This document shows positions 54,496 through 63,066 of a stretch of DNA of 64,000 bases, in pieces. Source of the DNA: Marinifilaceae bacterium (GTDB taxonomy: Bacteria > Bacteroidota > Bacteroidia > Bacteroidales > Marinifilaceae); contig JAFGYE010000116.1 in NCBI GenBank assembly GCA_016936255.1, positions 1 through 64,000 on the forward strand, written 5' to 3'. The translations under genes and the position numbers were made by a program. The stretch's first letter is position 1. Each line of letters starts with the position of its first letter. The notes below the pieces were generated by a model. That model was not told the DNA's origin. It saw only the letters and a list, made by a program, of their open reading frames with translations, and made no database searches.

Positions 54496-54924
54496 ATGAA
54501 CGAATTCAAGAAATTTATAGCCAAAGGAAATGTACTTGAAATGGCTGTCGGTCTGATTATGGCTCTTTACTTTGGTGCCATTGTTAAATCATTGGTAAAT
54601 GATATTATTATGCCTCCGGTAGGAATTGTATTAGGCGGAGTTGATTTCTCTGATCTGAAAATAATTCTGCAGTCGGCTGTTCTGGAATCGGCACCCGGTG
54701 CCGGCGATGCTGTTGGCGAGGTAGCAATTGCTTATGGTTTGTTTATTAATGCAATTATTACCTTCCTGATTGTTGCCTTCGCTATTTTTATGCTTGTAAA
54801 ATCATTCAATAAAATGAAAGAGAAAATGGAAAAGAAAGCAGAAGAAGCACCTGCGGCACCAGCCACTCCAAGCAAAGAGGAAGTACTGTTAACAGAAATA
54901 CGCGATCTGCTAAAAAATAAATAA
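54496..54924 (+). CDS. mscL: Large-conductance mechanosensitive channel
   Basis: A 142-residue channel protein that opens under membrane tension to release solutes in hypo-osmotic shock. N-terminal EFKKFIAKGNVLEMAVGLIMALYFGAIVKSLVNDIIMPPVGIVLGG matches the first helix, followed by a periplasmic loop (VDFSDLKIIL..AYGLFINAIITFLIVAFAIFMLVK) and a cytoplasmic helical tail ending EVLLTEIRDLLKNK. All conserved regions are present. Its own terminator follows. Confidence 0.96.
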   Translation: MNEFKKFIAKGNVLEMAVGLIMALYFGAIVKSLVNDIIMPPVGIVLGGVDFSDLKIILQSAVLESAPGAGDAVGEVAIAYGLFINAIITFLIVAFAIFMLVKSFNKMKEKMEKKAEEAPAAPATPSKEEVLLTEIRDLLKNK

Positions 54925-54930
54925 AACAGA

Positions 54931-54955
54931 AAGGACTCGAAAGAGTCCTTTTTTT
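54931..54955 (+). terminator. Terminator after mscL
   Basis: 8-bp stem AAGGACTC/GAGTCCTT with a GAAA tetraloop (54931-54950) and a T-run. Confidence 0.85.
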
Positions 54956-54986
54956 GATGTTGTGCTTTTAAAATCTTAGTTCTATT

Positions 54987-55046
54987 ATCGGAGGTATACT
55001 ACTCCAACGATCGGAGTACTACTACTCCAGGCATCGGAGTAGTACC
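54987..55046. repeat. Tandem 23-bp palindromic repeat
   Basis: Two full units (54987-55009, 55010-55032) and one partial (55033-55046) each start ATCGGAG and contain an inner palindrome such as GGAGTACTACTACTCC. Units differ at a few bases. Non-coding; function unknown. Confidence 0.75.
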
Positions 55047-55095
55047 AGTCTTATTCTTAAAATAATTATAAGCAGTAAAAATACCACAAAATAAG

Positions 55096-55117
55096 AGCCA
55101 ATTGGTTAGAATTGGCT
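55096..55117 (-). terminator. Possible terminator of the DUF4469 remnant
   Basis: 8-bp stem AGCCAATT/AATTGGCT (55096-55103 with 55110-55117), with a T-rich tract on the minus strand after it. Confidence 0.4.
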
Positions 55118-55175
55118 TTCATTACAATCAATAATAGTTTGTTTGCTGCGGCCTATTTAAAATAACATCAGACAA

Positions 55176-55754
55176 TTAACCAACAGGTAACAAGTCGATT
55201 AACAAGCGTCCCACTTTTATGTTTTTACTGTCTTTTAAAGCAACTCTCACCTCTACCTGAAAACTGCCTGTATTCAAAGTATCGGGTACAAAAAACAACA
55301 ATTCCGATGGTTTGTTTTTCACAACATTACCTGCTTTAGTGGCAGTACCATCACCGGCAATAAAAAAGATTCCCTGATTTTCATCCGCCTCATCGAATTT
55401 TAAAAGCGATCCTTTTAGGGAAGCAATCTGACCCGGACTAAAAGTCTCGTTGATGGCTTTGGTTTTTAAATCGGCGAACTGCTGAATCACCGGCTGTGCC
55501 ACAGATATTTCGACCTTACGCAATTCTATCGAATTAACCGCTTGGGCCAAACGACTGCCTGCATTCAGGTTCAAACGAATGGCGTGACGCTTTTTGTCGA
55601 AACCATCGCTCTCGTTAACAAACACCCCCGAAATACTCGGATACACCTTAAACAACTCGGTGTTTACATTGTTACCACTGGCTGCATTTCCTACCCGCAA
55701 AAGTTGAAGATGCTCGGCCAATGGGTTGCCTGTTTTTTTTGCATCAAATGCACC
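55176..55754 (-). pseudogene. 5'-truncated DUF4469-type gene
   Basis: The open frame from 55754 to 55176 encodes the C-terminal DUF4469 Ig-like part (VNTELFKVYPSISGVFVNE, DGFDKKRHAIRLNLNAG, LKGSLLKFD, GIFFIAGDGT, LLFFVPDTLNTGSFQVEVR). Intact family members carry an N-terminal HU-like DNA-binding domain of 80-100 residues; here it is absent. No ATG lies near the head; the only in-frame start is a TTG at 55721. The frame stops at 55755-55757, exactly where transposase homology starts on the other strand. It appears broken by the adjoining rearrangement. Confidence 0.65.
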
Positions 55755-56220
55755 CTATTTTGTTACCATCTGTACCGCAAACAGGAAACATTTTTTCGGG
55801 CAGGTGCTAAATGGGCTGATGCAATTATCGGAAATCGGAAGAATGACCGAAACCTTTTGGCTGGCCATACCCGAACACTTTCCCTTTGTGCAGCTGGATG
55901 CCTTTGTGGTAATGCCCAACCATGTGCATGGCATAATTGTGATCAACAAAGCTGATGATAGACATTGTAAAGACAGAAAATCTTGTGTCTCCACAGTATC
56001 CACAAAAAACCAATTCGGGCCACAATCCAAAAATCTGGCGTCAATTGTCCGCGGGTTTAAAATTGGGGTGAAAAAATATGCCACCATGCACCAAATCGAA
56101 TTTGCCTGGCAATCTCTTTACCACGATCACATCATCAGAAATGATATCGCCTACCAACGAATACATGATTACATTCTGAACAATCCCGCAAAATGGGAAG
56201 AAGATAAATTTCATAAATAA
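55726..56220 (+). pseudogene. 5'-truncated REP-associated (Y1/HUH) transposase
   Basis: A 164-residue remnant of a REP-associated tyrosine transposase. Homology starts abruptly at about APYFVTICTANRKHFFG (from about 55750) and includes the HUH motif in VMPNHVHGIIV and the C-terminal YHDHIIRNDIAYQRIHDYILNNPAKW. Intact enzymes have about 20-30 more N-terminal residues; here that part is replaced by sequence shared with the DUF4469 remnant. There is no ATG (only a TTG at 55726), so it is probably inactive. Palindromic repeats lie right after its stop. Confidence 0.75.
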
Positions 56221-56223
56221 TAT

Positions 56224-56306
56224 CGTACAGACGCAAGATTTTCAATCTCAACGAGGAAATCTTTCATCTCAACGAAAATCCCGTACAGACGCAAGATCTT
56301 GCGTCT
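56224..56306. repeat. REP-like palindromes beside the transposase remnant
   Basis: CGTACAGACGCAAGAT occurs at 56224-56239 and again at 56282-56297. The second copy forms a perfect 20-bp palindrome AGACGCAAGATCTTGCGTCT (56287-56306). Related half-sites ATCTCAACGA lie between. Such palindromes are the usual substrates of this transposase family. Confidence 0.75.
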
Positions 56307-56318
56307 CAACTGGAATTC

Positions 56319-59300
56319 CTAAAACGCACTCAAAGAAAAGGATATCAGCAAATTCGCAAACATACTGCCCGTTTGATCCTCATATCCGACACGAATTCCC
56401 AAATCGACAGGAGCCGAAAAGCGAAGCACATGCAAGTCGGTACTTAGCTCAGCGCCAAAGGATGTAAATGCCTCTTTATAACTGAACAGATTCTGATTCA
56501 GATCCAAAACCTTTCCTTTCTGATAGCCATAATCGAAAAAAGCATTCATTTTTACCCGTTTAAAGTAAACCAACGGACCCAAATTCCAATCCGGATAAAA
56601 CAGAGGCAATGCATAATCAAATCCTGTCGAGAAAATATCCTCACCATAAATATCCGTCATCCCCCTTGGACTCTTAATCGTATTTGAAAAACGGGAATTG
56701 TAGCTGGATCGGTTTTGATATCCTCCATACAATTTAATGCCATGATGCTTTACAAATCCGGGAAAATACAGATGACTTTCGGCCGACCAGGTTTCTCCCA
56801 GACTGGAATCGCCAAAAGGCGTGTGGCGATAGTTCAATTCCAGTATCTGCGCCCATTGGTACTGCACATCGCGCGGAGCCGTTTTTGCAATGTTATAGGC
56901 AAAAATCTGATACTGCATAATCTCCTGAGAGAAACTGTTATCACCAAAATCGTACTCGCCTAAGCCCAATGAATTTGCTTGTGTTGTAGCCAAAAGCGTA
57001 TATTTTATATTGGCCAGCTTTGCCAAACTATAGGTTAGCTTAGGAATAATGCGCGTTGAATATTTTCCTCCTGAAAGATCGAACGGCAAACTGATGCTAT
57101 TCTCCCATCCCCACTGCTTTAGTTTGCGATACACTAAGATTGTGTCTTTCTGAGGAGGTGATATTCTATTTGCCTCCATCGGAAACTGTGCTTCCTTATT
57201 CCCTACAGTTAGTTTCGAATCGAAAATGGGAAACCATCCCCGATAAGACATGTTCACATAAAACTGTCCGTTTTTATAGCCTTGTTCTTTCTTATACCCT
57301 ACGGTAGTTAACAAAGTACTCAACTTGTTTTGCGAGGCAACAGATACGCCTATATCAGATTCCTGTTCCAGCCCATCGATAAACAGAGGAGCCCAGGAAT
57401 GAAAATTGAACAGATGGCCCAATTTCGAATAGTTCTTCACCTGAAAACGACCCAAATCTGTTGTGTCGGGAGATAACTTTTCACCCAATTGCTCTGATAG
57501 ACTTTCTGCCAATGGAAATACCGCGCAATCGCCCTCCCATTCCTTCCAATTATTGGCTTGGTAATCTGTTTTTACGGGCAAATAGCCATCGGATGTGTAA
57601 TCGGAATAATAAAGTTGATTGCCATTTGCATGAAGATCGCGCGCACCAAACCTCGATGATGTTACCTGATAGATTTTTTTGCTTGATTTATCAAAAGCAA
57701 AAACATTATCGATACCTGTAAAACCGGCTGTAAAAAAGATATGCTTTGGGGTTACCTCTAACTGGGACATTTCCTGTTTCCCTGAAGAAAACAAGCAGGT
57801 TCTGTTTCTGGAATTTAAATCGAGAGATACCAATTGCTTTCCATCTTTATTCAAAAGAATGTATACAATCGAACTATTCCCATCCCACTTGGGTGATAAA
57901 ACAAATTCATCTTTGCCCATAGGGATCCGTTTGCCGGCCAACTGACTCTCTGTGTTGATAATTACCAGGTAATTATCGCCCAGTTCATCTGTTTCAACTG
58001 CTGCAATCAGCTTCCCATCCTCCGAAAAAGCAGGTGCAAACAAGCTATTCCTGTGCTTAAACCTGCTTCTTCTTTTCAATTTGGTATCATAAATTACCAA
58101 AACACTTTTATCGGCTTTTTCCCAACGCAAATGGTCTTTTCTTTCTGACCAAATGAGCTTGCCATTCCGATAATCGAAGCCAGTATTAAAATCATACCCG
58201 GGAACGAAAAGTTTCTCTTGTTTCCCTTCTTTACTGATTCTCTCGAAATATGCAGCATCCGCCAAACCCTCTTTCAGTACAATTACTTCGCCCGATTCAC
58301 TCACATGAGGAAATCGCTTGTTGGTATAGATTTCCTCCCGGTTCGCTGCAAATTCAAAATCGGTAAGATTCAATTGTGCATCTTGAACTTTCCACTCCCA
58401 TTGCAATTCCTTCATGGTATCGTAATACAGCATCAGCTTGCCATCGGCCCTGGTATTTTTCTCTTTTACCTGTGCCCAATCGATATCCTCTACCTTTATT
58501 CCCTGGGCAAGAATCTCTTTTTGCTTTTCGGATAAAGAGGCAAATACGGCATCTCTATTTGCATCCATTCCCTGCTTAATTCCATCAGCAAACCTTGTTA
58601 ATCCCAAAGGTCTTCGCCCAACCCGACTGAGAGTTTTCTCCCAAAGTTGATCCCCATAATGGGTTCTTGCTTTGCCAACCAAATAATAGCCCAACTTGTA
58701 ACGATCGGTGGCATAATCCTGATACGATCCATTGATTGCCTTATCATAGGAATAGTTGCCTTTTTCGATCAATTGAGCACGCAGCTCCTGCTCAAAAAAT
58801 GGCAATCGTCCCCGCCCCGACTCACTTAAGGCTGTTTCGGAACAAACAGCATCACCTTCTAAAAACCATGGAGGTAAATACAGCCCCACCACAACAATGG
58901 TAGACTGCTGACCAAATATATAATTCAAGAAACGAGTAAATCCCTGTTCTATTTTATCCAACTGCAGCACATGCCTGTATTCATGAGTAGTTACATGATC
59001 GATCCAAACCTGAGCATCATTATCGGGCGCAGAGGTATTGTACAATTCCATTCGCTTCGGTGCCCAGGCAACCATCCCATTAGTTGTGGCACTTTGGGTA
59101 TGCACAACAACCGAAAACTTTTTAGCTTGATGTTGGAGATCCTTTCCACCCTTTAAAAGTAAATCCTGAAAAACAGCAGCCATATATCTGGCCTTTTCTT
59201 CGTAAGCTTCAGGAAATATAATTTGAAATTCGTTCGTATTAATTTGTTTCCATCTTATGGAGGCAGGGTCTTGGCCGGTACTAAAATATTGTCCTCTGGC

Positions 59301-59360
59301 AAGGCTGCAGGTTGTTATCAAAAAGAAAAAAACAAAACATATTCTAACAAATTTCATCAT
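56319..59360 (-). CDS. Outer-membrane protein with HExxH peptidase-like and beta-propeller domains
   Basis: A 1013-residue exported protein (signal peptide about 1-23, ending ARGQ). Residues 30-300 resemble a gluzincin: HEYRH at 126-130 with a downstream Glu in WFLEGD (E168). A central region (about 330-620) has repeated TolB/WD40-like propeller strands (VSESGEVIVLKEGLADAAYF, FSEDGKLIAAVETDELGDNYLVI). The last about 330 residues are barrel-like, ending in a phenylalanine-rich LISFSLSAF typical of outer-membrane insertion. It is probably anchored in the outer membrane with a peptidase-like head; activity and substrate are unknown. Confidence 0.82.
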   Translation of the reverse strand: MMKFVRICFVFFFLITTCSLARGQYFSTGQDPASIRWKQINTNEFQIIFPEAYEEKARYMAAVFQDLLLKGGKDLQHQAKKFSVVVHTQSATTNGMVAWAPKRMELYNTSAPDNDAQVWIDHVTTHEYRHVLQLDKIEQGFTRFLNYIFGQQSTIVVVGLYLPPWFLEGDAVCSETALSESGRGRLPFFEQELRAQLIEKGNYSYDKAINGSYQDYATDRYKLGYYLVGKARTHYGDQLWEKTLSRVGRRPLGLTRFADGIKQGMDANRDAVFASLSEKQKEILAQGIKVEDIDWAQVKEKNTRADGKLMLYYDTMKELQWEWKVQDAQLNLTDFEFAANREEIYTNKRFPHVSESGEVIVLKEGLADAAYFERISKEGKQEKLFVPGYDFNTGFDYRNGKLIWSERKDHLRWEKADKSVLVIYDTKLKRRSRFKHRNSLFAPAFSEDGKLIAAVETDELGDNYLVIINTESQLAGKRIPMGKDEFVLSPKWDGNSSIVYILLNKDGKQLVSLDLNSRNRTCLFSSGKQEMSQLEVTPKHIFFTAGFTGIDNVFAFDKSSKKIYQVTSSRFGARDLHANGNQLYYSDYTSDGYLPVKTDYQANNWKEWEGDCAVFPLAESLSEQLGEKLSPDTTDLGRFQVKNYSKLGHLFNFHSWAPLFIDGLEQESDIGVSVASQNKLSTLLTTVGYKKEQGYKNGQFYVNMSYRGWFPIFDSKLTVGNKEAQFPMEANRISPPQKDTILVYRKLKQWGWENSISLPFDLSGGKYSTRIIPKLTYSLAKLANIKYTLLATTQANSLGLGEYDFGDNSFSQEIMQYQIFAYNIAKTAPRDVQYQWAQILELNYRHTPFGDSSLGETWSAESHLYFPGFVKHHGIKLYGGYQNRSSYNSRFSNTIKSPRGMTDIYGEDIFSTGFDYALPLFYPDWNLGPLVYFKRVKMNAFFDYGYQKGKVLDLNQNLFSYKEAFTSFGAELSTDLHVLRFSAPVDLGIRVGYEDQTGSMFANLLISFSLSAF

Positions 59361-59568
59361 ATCAAAAGAGTAATATTCTTGCTTGTACGTTTAAAACAGT
59401 ATCGGGAAAATTTATAATATTGATATATCGGAACAAAACCTCATATACAGAGAACAACAATTAAACTAAATGCCATCAAAACAGCACACGTAAGCTCGCA
59501 ATTCCGAATAAATATTAATTTTATAAGCCACTAAAAATACTTATTTTTAATTGAATATAAACTTCCCT

Positions 59569-60426
59569 ATGAATATCAATCAATATAAAATATCGAAAAA
59601 TATAAGCTTAGCCAAGACAGACACTTTGAAAGAAATTGAAGATGCGAAAGAAAAACTAAAACACATCCGCAGAAAAATCAGCGAATTGCAGGATATAATG
59701 TATGCCCATGGCAAATACAATATGCTTATTTGTCTGCAAGGTATGGACACATCGGGAAAGGATAGTTTGGTTAGAGAAGTATTTAAAGATGTAAACGCAA
59801 GAGGTGTTGTGGTACATAGCTTTAAAACTCCTACTTCAGCTGAATTAAAACATGATTTTTTGTGGCGGCATTACATGGCACTGCCGCAAAGGGGCAAGAT
59901 TTGCGTTTTTAACCGTACCCATTACGAAAATGTTTTGGTTACCAGGGTGCACCCGGAATATATTTTGGGTGAAAACATTCCTTCAGTAACCGGTCTCGAC
60001 GATTTGAACGATGCCTTTTATCACAATCGCATGGAACGGATTGTAAATTTTGAAGAGCACATTGCCGAAAGTGGAACTATCATATTAAAATTCTTTTTAC
60101 ATCTCTCCAAAGAGGAACAGAAAAAGAGATTGTTTCGAAGACTTAGCCGCAAAGAAAAAAACTGGAAGTTTTCAAAAGATGATTTGAAGGAACGAAAGTC
60201 GTGGAGTTCATATCAGGAATGTTACGAAGATGCTATTAATCGTACATCAAAAGATTGTGCTCCCTGGTATGTTGTTCCTGCAGACGACAAGGCAACCGCC
60301 AGGTTGATTGTTGCTGAAACGATACTTCAAAGCCTGCAATCGTTCAAAGACATGGTAGAACCAAGTCTCGACGAGGAAACTTTATCGCATGTAGATGAAT
60401 TTAAAAGGCAACTTGAAAATGATTAA
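59569..60426 (+). CDS. Polyphosphate kinase 2 family protein
   Basis: A 285-residue PPK2 kinase using polyphosphate to phosphorylate nucleotides. Walker A is in CLQGMDTSGKDSLVREVF, Walker B in VFNRTHYENVLVTRVHPEYI, and the lid is RRLSRKEKNWKFSKDDLKER. Length fits a one-domain enzyme. Which class (NDP or NMP kinase) cannot be settled from sequence here. ATG at 59569 was preferred over a TTG at 59551. The next small ORF overlaps its end by 8 bp. Together with ppk1 earlier in the window, the genome encodes both polyphosphate synthesis and use. Confidence 0.9.
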   Translation: MNINQYKISKNISLAKTDTLKEIEDAKEKLKHIRRKISELQDIMYAHGKYNMLICLQGMDTSGKDSLVREVFKDVNARGVVVHSFKTPTSAELKHDFLWRHYMALPQRGKICVFNRTHYENVLVTRVHPEYILGENIPSVTGLDDLNDAFYHNRMERIVNFEEHIAESGTIILKFFLHLSKEEQKKRLFRRLSRKEKNWKFSKDDLKERKSWSSYQECYEDAINRTSKDCAPWYVVPADDKATARLIVAETILQSLQSFKDMVEPSLDEETLSHVDEFKRQLEND

Positions 60427-60619
60427 TGAAGCGAAGCAAGAAGCATTCCCGTTTTTTTTGACTTCAAAAGATACTCTAAATACGGAAATATCGCTGTTGC
60501 AGAAATTAGTAAAACACACGAATCAGGATAAATCTTCTTTTATCTTGATTTTCTGTGCTTGCCTCCTACTTATTGCAGTCATTTTTTTTTGCAGTAAACA
60601 GATTGGATCAGAAGCCTAA
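60419..60619 (+). CDS. Small single-pass membrane protein overlapping ppk2
   Basis: A 66-residue ORF with one hydrophobic helix (SSFILIFCACLLLIAVIFF, about residues 40-58) and a charged N-terminal half. Its ATG lies inside the ppk2 end (8-bp overlap), suggesting translational coupling. No family recognised. It could be a real accessory protein or a fortuitous ORF. Confidence 0.45.
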   Translation: MINEAKQEAFPFFLTSKDTLNTEISLLQKLVKHTNQDKSSFILIFCACLLLIAVIFFCSKQIGSEA

Positions 60620-60702
60620 TTTGATTTGCAAAATTCAATTTCTATGCAGACCTTTGCCTTCCTAAATATGCAAAACAATCAGGTTGTTGCAAACACAAAA
60701 TT

Positions 60703-61482
60703 ATGAGTGAAATAATTATTAAAACTCCGGAGCAAATTGAAGGAATTCGAAAAAGTGCTCAATTGGCCGGAAATACTCTAAAATACATTAGCGATTTCGT
60801 TAAAGAAGGAGTTAGCACAGAATACTTAAATCAATTAATTGAAGAATACATTCGAAATAATGGTGCAATACCTGCGCCTTTAAATTATCATGGTTTTCCA
60901 AAATCATGTTGTATTTCTTTAAATAATGTGATCTGCCACGGTATTCCGGATGAAAAAACCATTCTTAAAAATGGTGATATTTTAAATATTGATGTAACGA
61001 CAATTTTAGATGGTTACTATGGCGATACAAGCTCCATGTTTACTATTGGTGAAATTTCGGAACAAGCGGCAAAACTGGTTGAAGATACCGAGCATGCTTT
61101 GTATTTAGGAATTGAGCAAGTAAAACCTGGCAACTACTTTGGCAATATCGGCTTTATGATTGGGCGCTTTGCCAAAGGAAAAAAATACAGCGTTGTTTAC
61201 GAATTTTGCGGTCATGGTGTTGGCATCGACTTTCACGAAGCGCCTCAGGTTGAACATATAGCGCCTAAAAATTCAGGGCCAAAAATGAAAGCAGGTATGA
61301 TTTTCACCATTGAGCCAATGATTAATTTGGGGAAACCAAGAGCTATTGTTGATGAAAGAGATGGCTGGACAGCCCGTACGATTGATAAGAAGTTATCGGC
61401 TCAATTTGAACATACTGTTTTAGTAACTGAAGATGGATTTGAAATTCTTTCGGATGTAGGTGAATACGATATTTTTAAGTAG
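60703..61482 (+). CDS. map: Type I methionine aminopeptidase
   Basis: A 259-residue enzyme that removes the initiator methionine. The metal ligands appear in NIDVTTILDGYYGDTSSMF (two Asp), GHGVGIDFHEAP (His), FTIEPMI (Glu) and SAQFEHTVLVTEDG (Glu). The length is that of the standard soluble form. Monocistronic, with a strong terminator. Confidence 0.95.
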   Translation: MSEIIIKTPEQIEGIRKSAQLAGNTLKYISDFVKEGVSTEYLNQLIEEYIRNNGAIPAPLNYHGFPKSCCISLNNVICHGIPDEKTILKNGDILNIDVTTILDGYYGDTSSMFTIGEISEQAAKLVEDTEHALYLGIEQVKPGNYFGNIGFMIGRFAKGKKYSVVYEFCGHGVGIDFHEAPQVEHIAPKNSGPKMKAGMIFTIEPMINLGKPRAIVDERDGWTARTIDKKLSAQFEHTVLVTEDGFEILSDVGEYDIFK

Positions 61483-61521
61483 ATATCTGTAAAAGCTTAC
61501 TTCCTGATAAATATCAAAAGA

Positions 61522-61557
61522 AACCGTTTCAAAATCAATTTTGGAACGGTTCTTTTT
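61522..61557 (+). terminator. Terminator after map
   Basis: 14-bp stem (61522-61535 with 61538-61551, one G-U pair) followed by TCTTTTTT. Confidence 0.8.
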
Positions 61558-61614
61558 TGCTTTTTAAAACGTCGATTTAATTGTAATTTCGAGACGTTAA
61601 TTGATATCAGAAAA

Positions 61615-61689
61615 ATGAAACGTCCGTAAGTAAATAATTATCAACTCACAATGGGGGTAATTGTTTGCAAACGGTAAGTTCCATGTGAC
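61615..61689 (+). repeat. Dispersed leader element, copy C
   Basis: Begins ATGAAACGTCC, has a central ACAATGGGGGTAATT and ends GGTAAGTTCCATGTGAC. The following AAAAATCAAATTATAAACAC, shared with the segment just upstream of copy A, leads directly to the ATG of the ispD-like gene at 61714. Confidence 0.65.
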
Positions 61690-61713
61690 AAATAAAAATC
61701 AAATTATAAACAC

Positions 61714-62412
61714 ATGAAAAATGCAGCTGTTATATTGGCCGGAGGAAGCGGAAAACGTATGGGAGGATCATTACCTAAACAATTCCTGATTCTTGGAGAG
61801 AAACCAATCATTCAGCACTCAATCGAAGCGTTTGAAAATCACCCGGATATCGATGAAATATGCATCATTATGCAGGCTGATTTTATTCATGAAGTTGAAT
61901 GCATTGTAAAAGAGAATAACTTCAATAAAGTGAAGCACATTTTGCCTGGAGGCAAAGAAAGAAGTGATTCAAGTCTCGCTGCTATTCATGCATATCAAGA
62001 AGAACAAAATATCAACTTAATCTTTCATGATGCTGTACGCCCCTTTGTTTCAAGTGAAATTATTTCTAATGTAATTCGAGAACTTAATGCTGGAAAATCA
62101 GTTGCTGTTGCCATAACAACTGTTGATACCATTTTTGAAGTTGACGAGAAAAACAAAATTATTTCTGTTCCGCAAAGAAGTTTTTTAAGAAGAGCACAAA
62201 CGCCTCAGGCCTTCCCTTACCATACAATTAAATCAGCTTATGAAATTGCTTTAAAAGATCCTGATTTTGTGGCAACAGATGATTGTGGTGTTGTATTGAA
62301 ATATCTACCAACAGAAGCCATCTACATTGTTGAAGGTGATGAATCCAACATCAAAATTACTTTTGAAGGAGATTTAGTGTTGGGGGAAGAAATCCTAAAA
62401 TCCATAAAATAA
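61714..62412 (+). CDS. IspD/TarI-family cytidylyltransferase
   Basis: A 232-residue CTP-dependent nucleotidyltransferase: LAGGSGKRMGGSLPKQFL (CTP loop), HDAVRPFVS, TVDTIFEVD, RRAQTPQAF and TDDCGVVLKYLP are present. Family choices are 4-diphosphocytidyl-2-C-methyl-erythritol synthase (IspD) or the polyol-phosphate cytidylyltransferase of capsule and teichoic-acid synthesis (TarI, or the N-terminal part of Bcs1). The TDDCGVV wording and the neighbours (TagD-like, SDR, partial transferase) favour the second, but IspD cannot be excluded. A leader element copy ends just before the ATG. Confidence 0.8.
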   Translation: MKNAAVILAGGSGKRMGGSLPKQFLILGEKPIIQHSIEAFENHPDIDEICIIMQADFIHEVECIVKENNFNKVKHILPGGKERSDSSLAAIHAYQEEQNINLIFHDAVRPFVSSEIISNVIRELNAGKSVAVAITTVDTIFEVDEKNKIISVPQRSFLRRAQTPQAFPYHTIKSAYEIALKDPDFVATDDCGVVLKYLPTEAIYIVEGDESNIKITFEGDLVLGEEILKSIK

Positions 62413-62595
62413 TCTTCACTAAACTTCCATTTCATTTAATAATATGTCAGTCTGCTTGACATATTCTTTATTAATCTATTCTAGAAAAAATATCCGCAAA
62501 AAATAAGCTATTTTTAAAATTTACTTAAAAAACAACAATTATAAATCAATCTTTTGATATCAGTATTATTAGATAGATGCACTAAACTAAAACAC

Positions 62596-63066
62596 ATGAA
62601 TAAAGAACGAATTATCGTATATACCTCAGGGACATTCGACATGTTTCACAGTAATCATCTAAAAATGGTTAACTATGCCAAAGCATTAGGTGATATATTG
62701 ATTGTTGGTGTCAGTACTGACGAGCTAGTTAGTTCTTATAAAGCACCTCCAATTGTTCCCTTTGAAGAAAGATTAGCGATTATTGAAGGTATGAAAGCTC
62801 CGGATATGGTTATTCCACAAAGATCACTTGACCATACTGAAATAGTAAAGAAACTTCATATTGACATTTTCGTGGTTGGTGACGACTGGACTGGCAAGTA
62901 CGATTATCTTGAAGACCAAGGAGTAAAAGTTTTTTATTTCCCATATGGTGCGGGAACGAGCAGTACCGTGCTTAAGAAAAAAATATATGACAGCTATTCT
63001 GAAATTAAAAAGAGAATTGATAATCATGGAAATCCTGACATCATAAAAAACTCAAATAACAAGTAG
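62596..63066 (+). CDS. TagD-like cytidylyltransferase
   Basis: A 156-residue nucleotidyltransferase of the glycerol-3-phosphate cytidylyltransferase type. YTSGTFDMFHSNHLKMVNYAKALGD corresponds to the HxGH site, but the third position is Asn (HSNH). VGVSTDELV, FEERLAIIEGMK and VVGDDWTGKYD follow. The C-terminal YGAGTSSTVLKKKI stands where RTEGISTS is usual. It may make CDP-glycerol or a related CDP-polyol. ATG at 62596 was chosen by homology. The SDR gene starts immediately after its stop. Confidence 0.82.
   Translation: MNKERIIVYTSGTFDMFHSNHLKMVNYAKALGDILIVGVSTDELVSSYKAPPIVPFEERLAIIEGMKAPDMVIPQRSLDHTEIVKKLHIDIFVVGDDWTGKYDYLEDQGVKVFYFPYGAGTSSTVLKKKIYDSYSEIKKRIDNHGNPDIIKNSNNK

Noticed and set aside
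54987-55046. CRISPR array
   Set aside because: The repeats are contiguous without spacers, only two and a half units, and no cas genes are near.
55542-55955. 137-codon plus-strand frame across the DUF4469/transposase junction
   Set aside because: It is antisense to the DUF4469 remnant and out of frame with the transposase; no motif.
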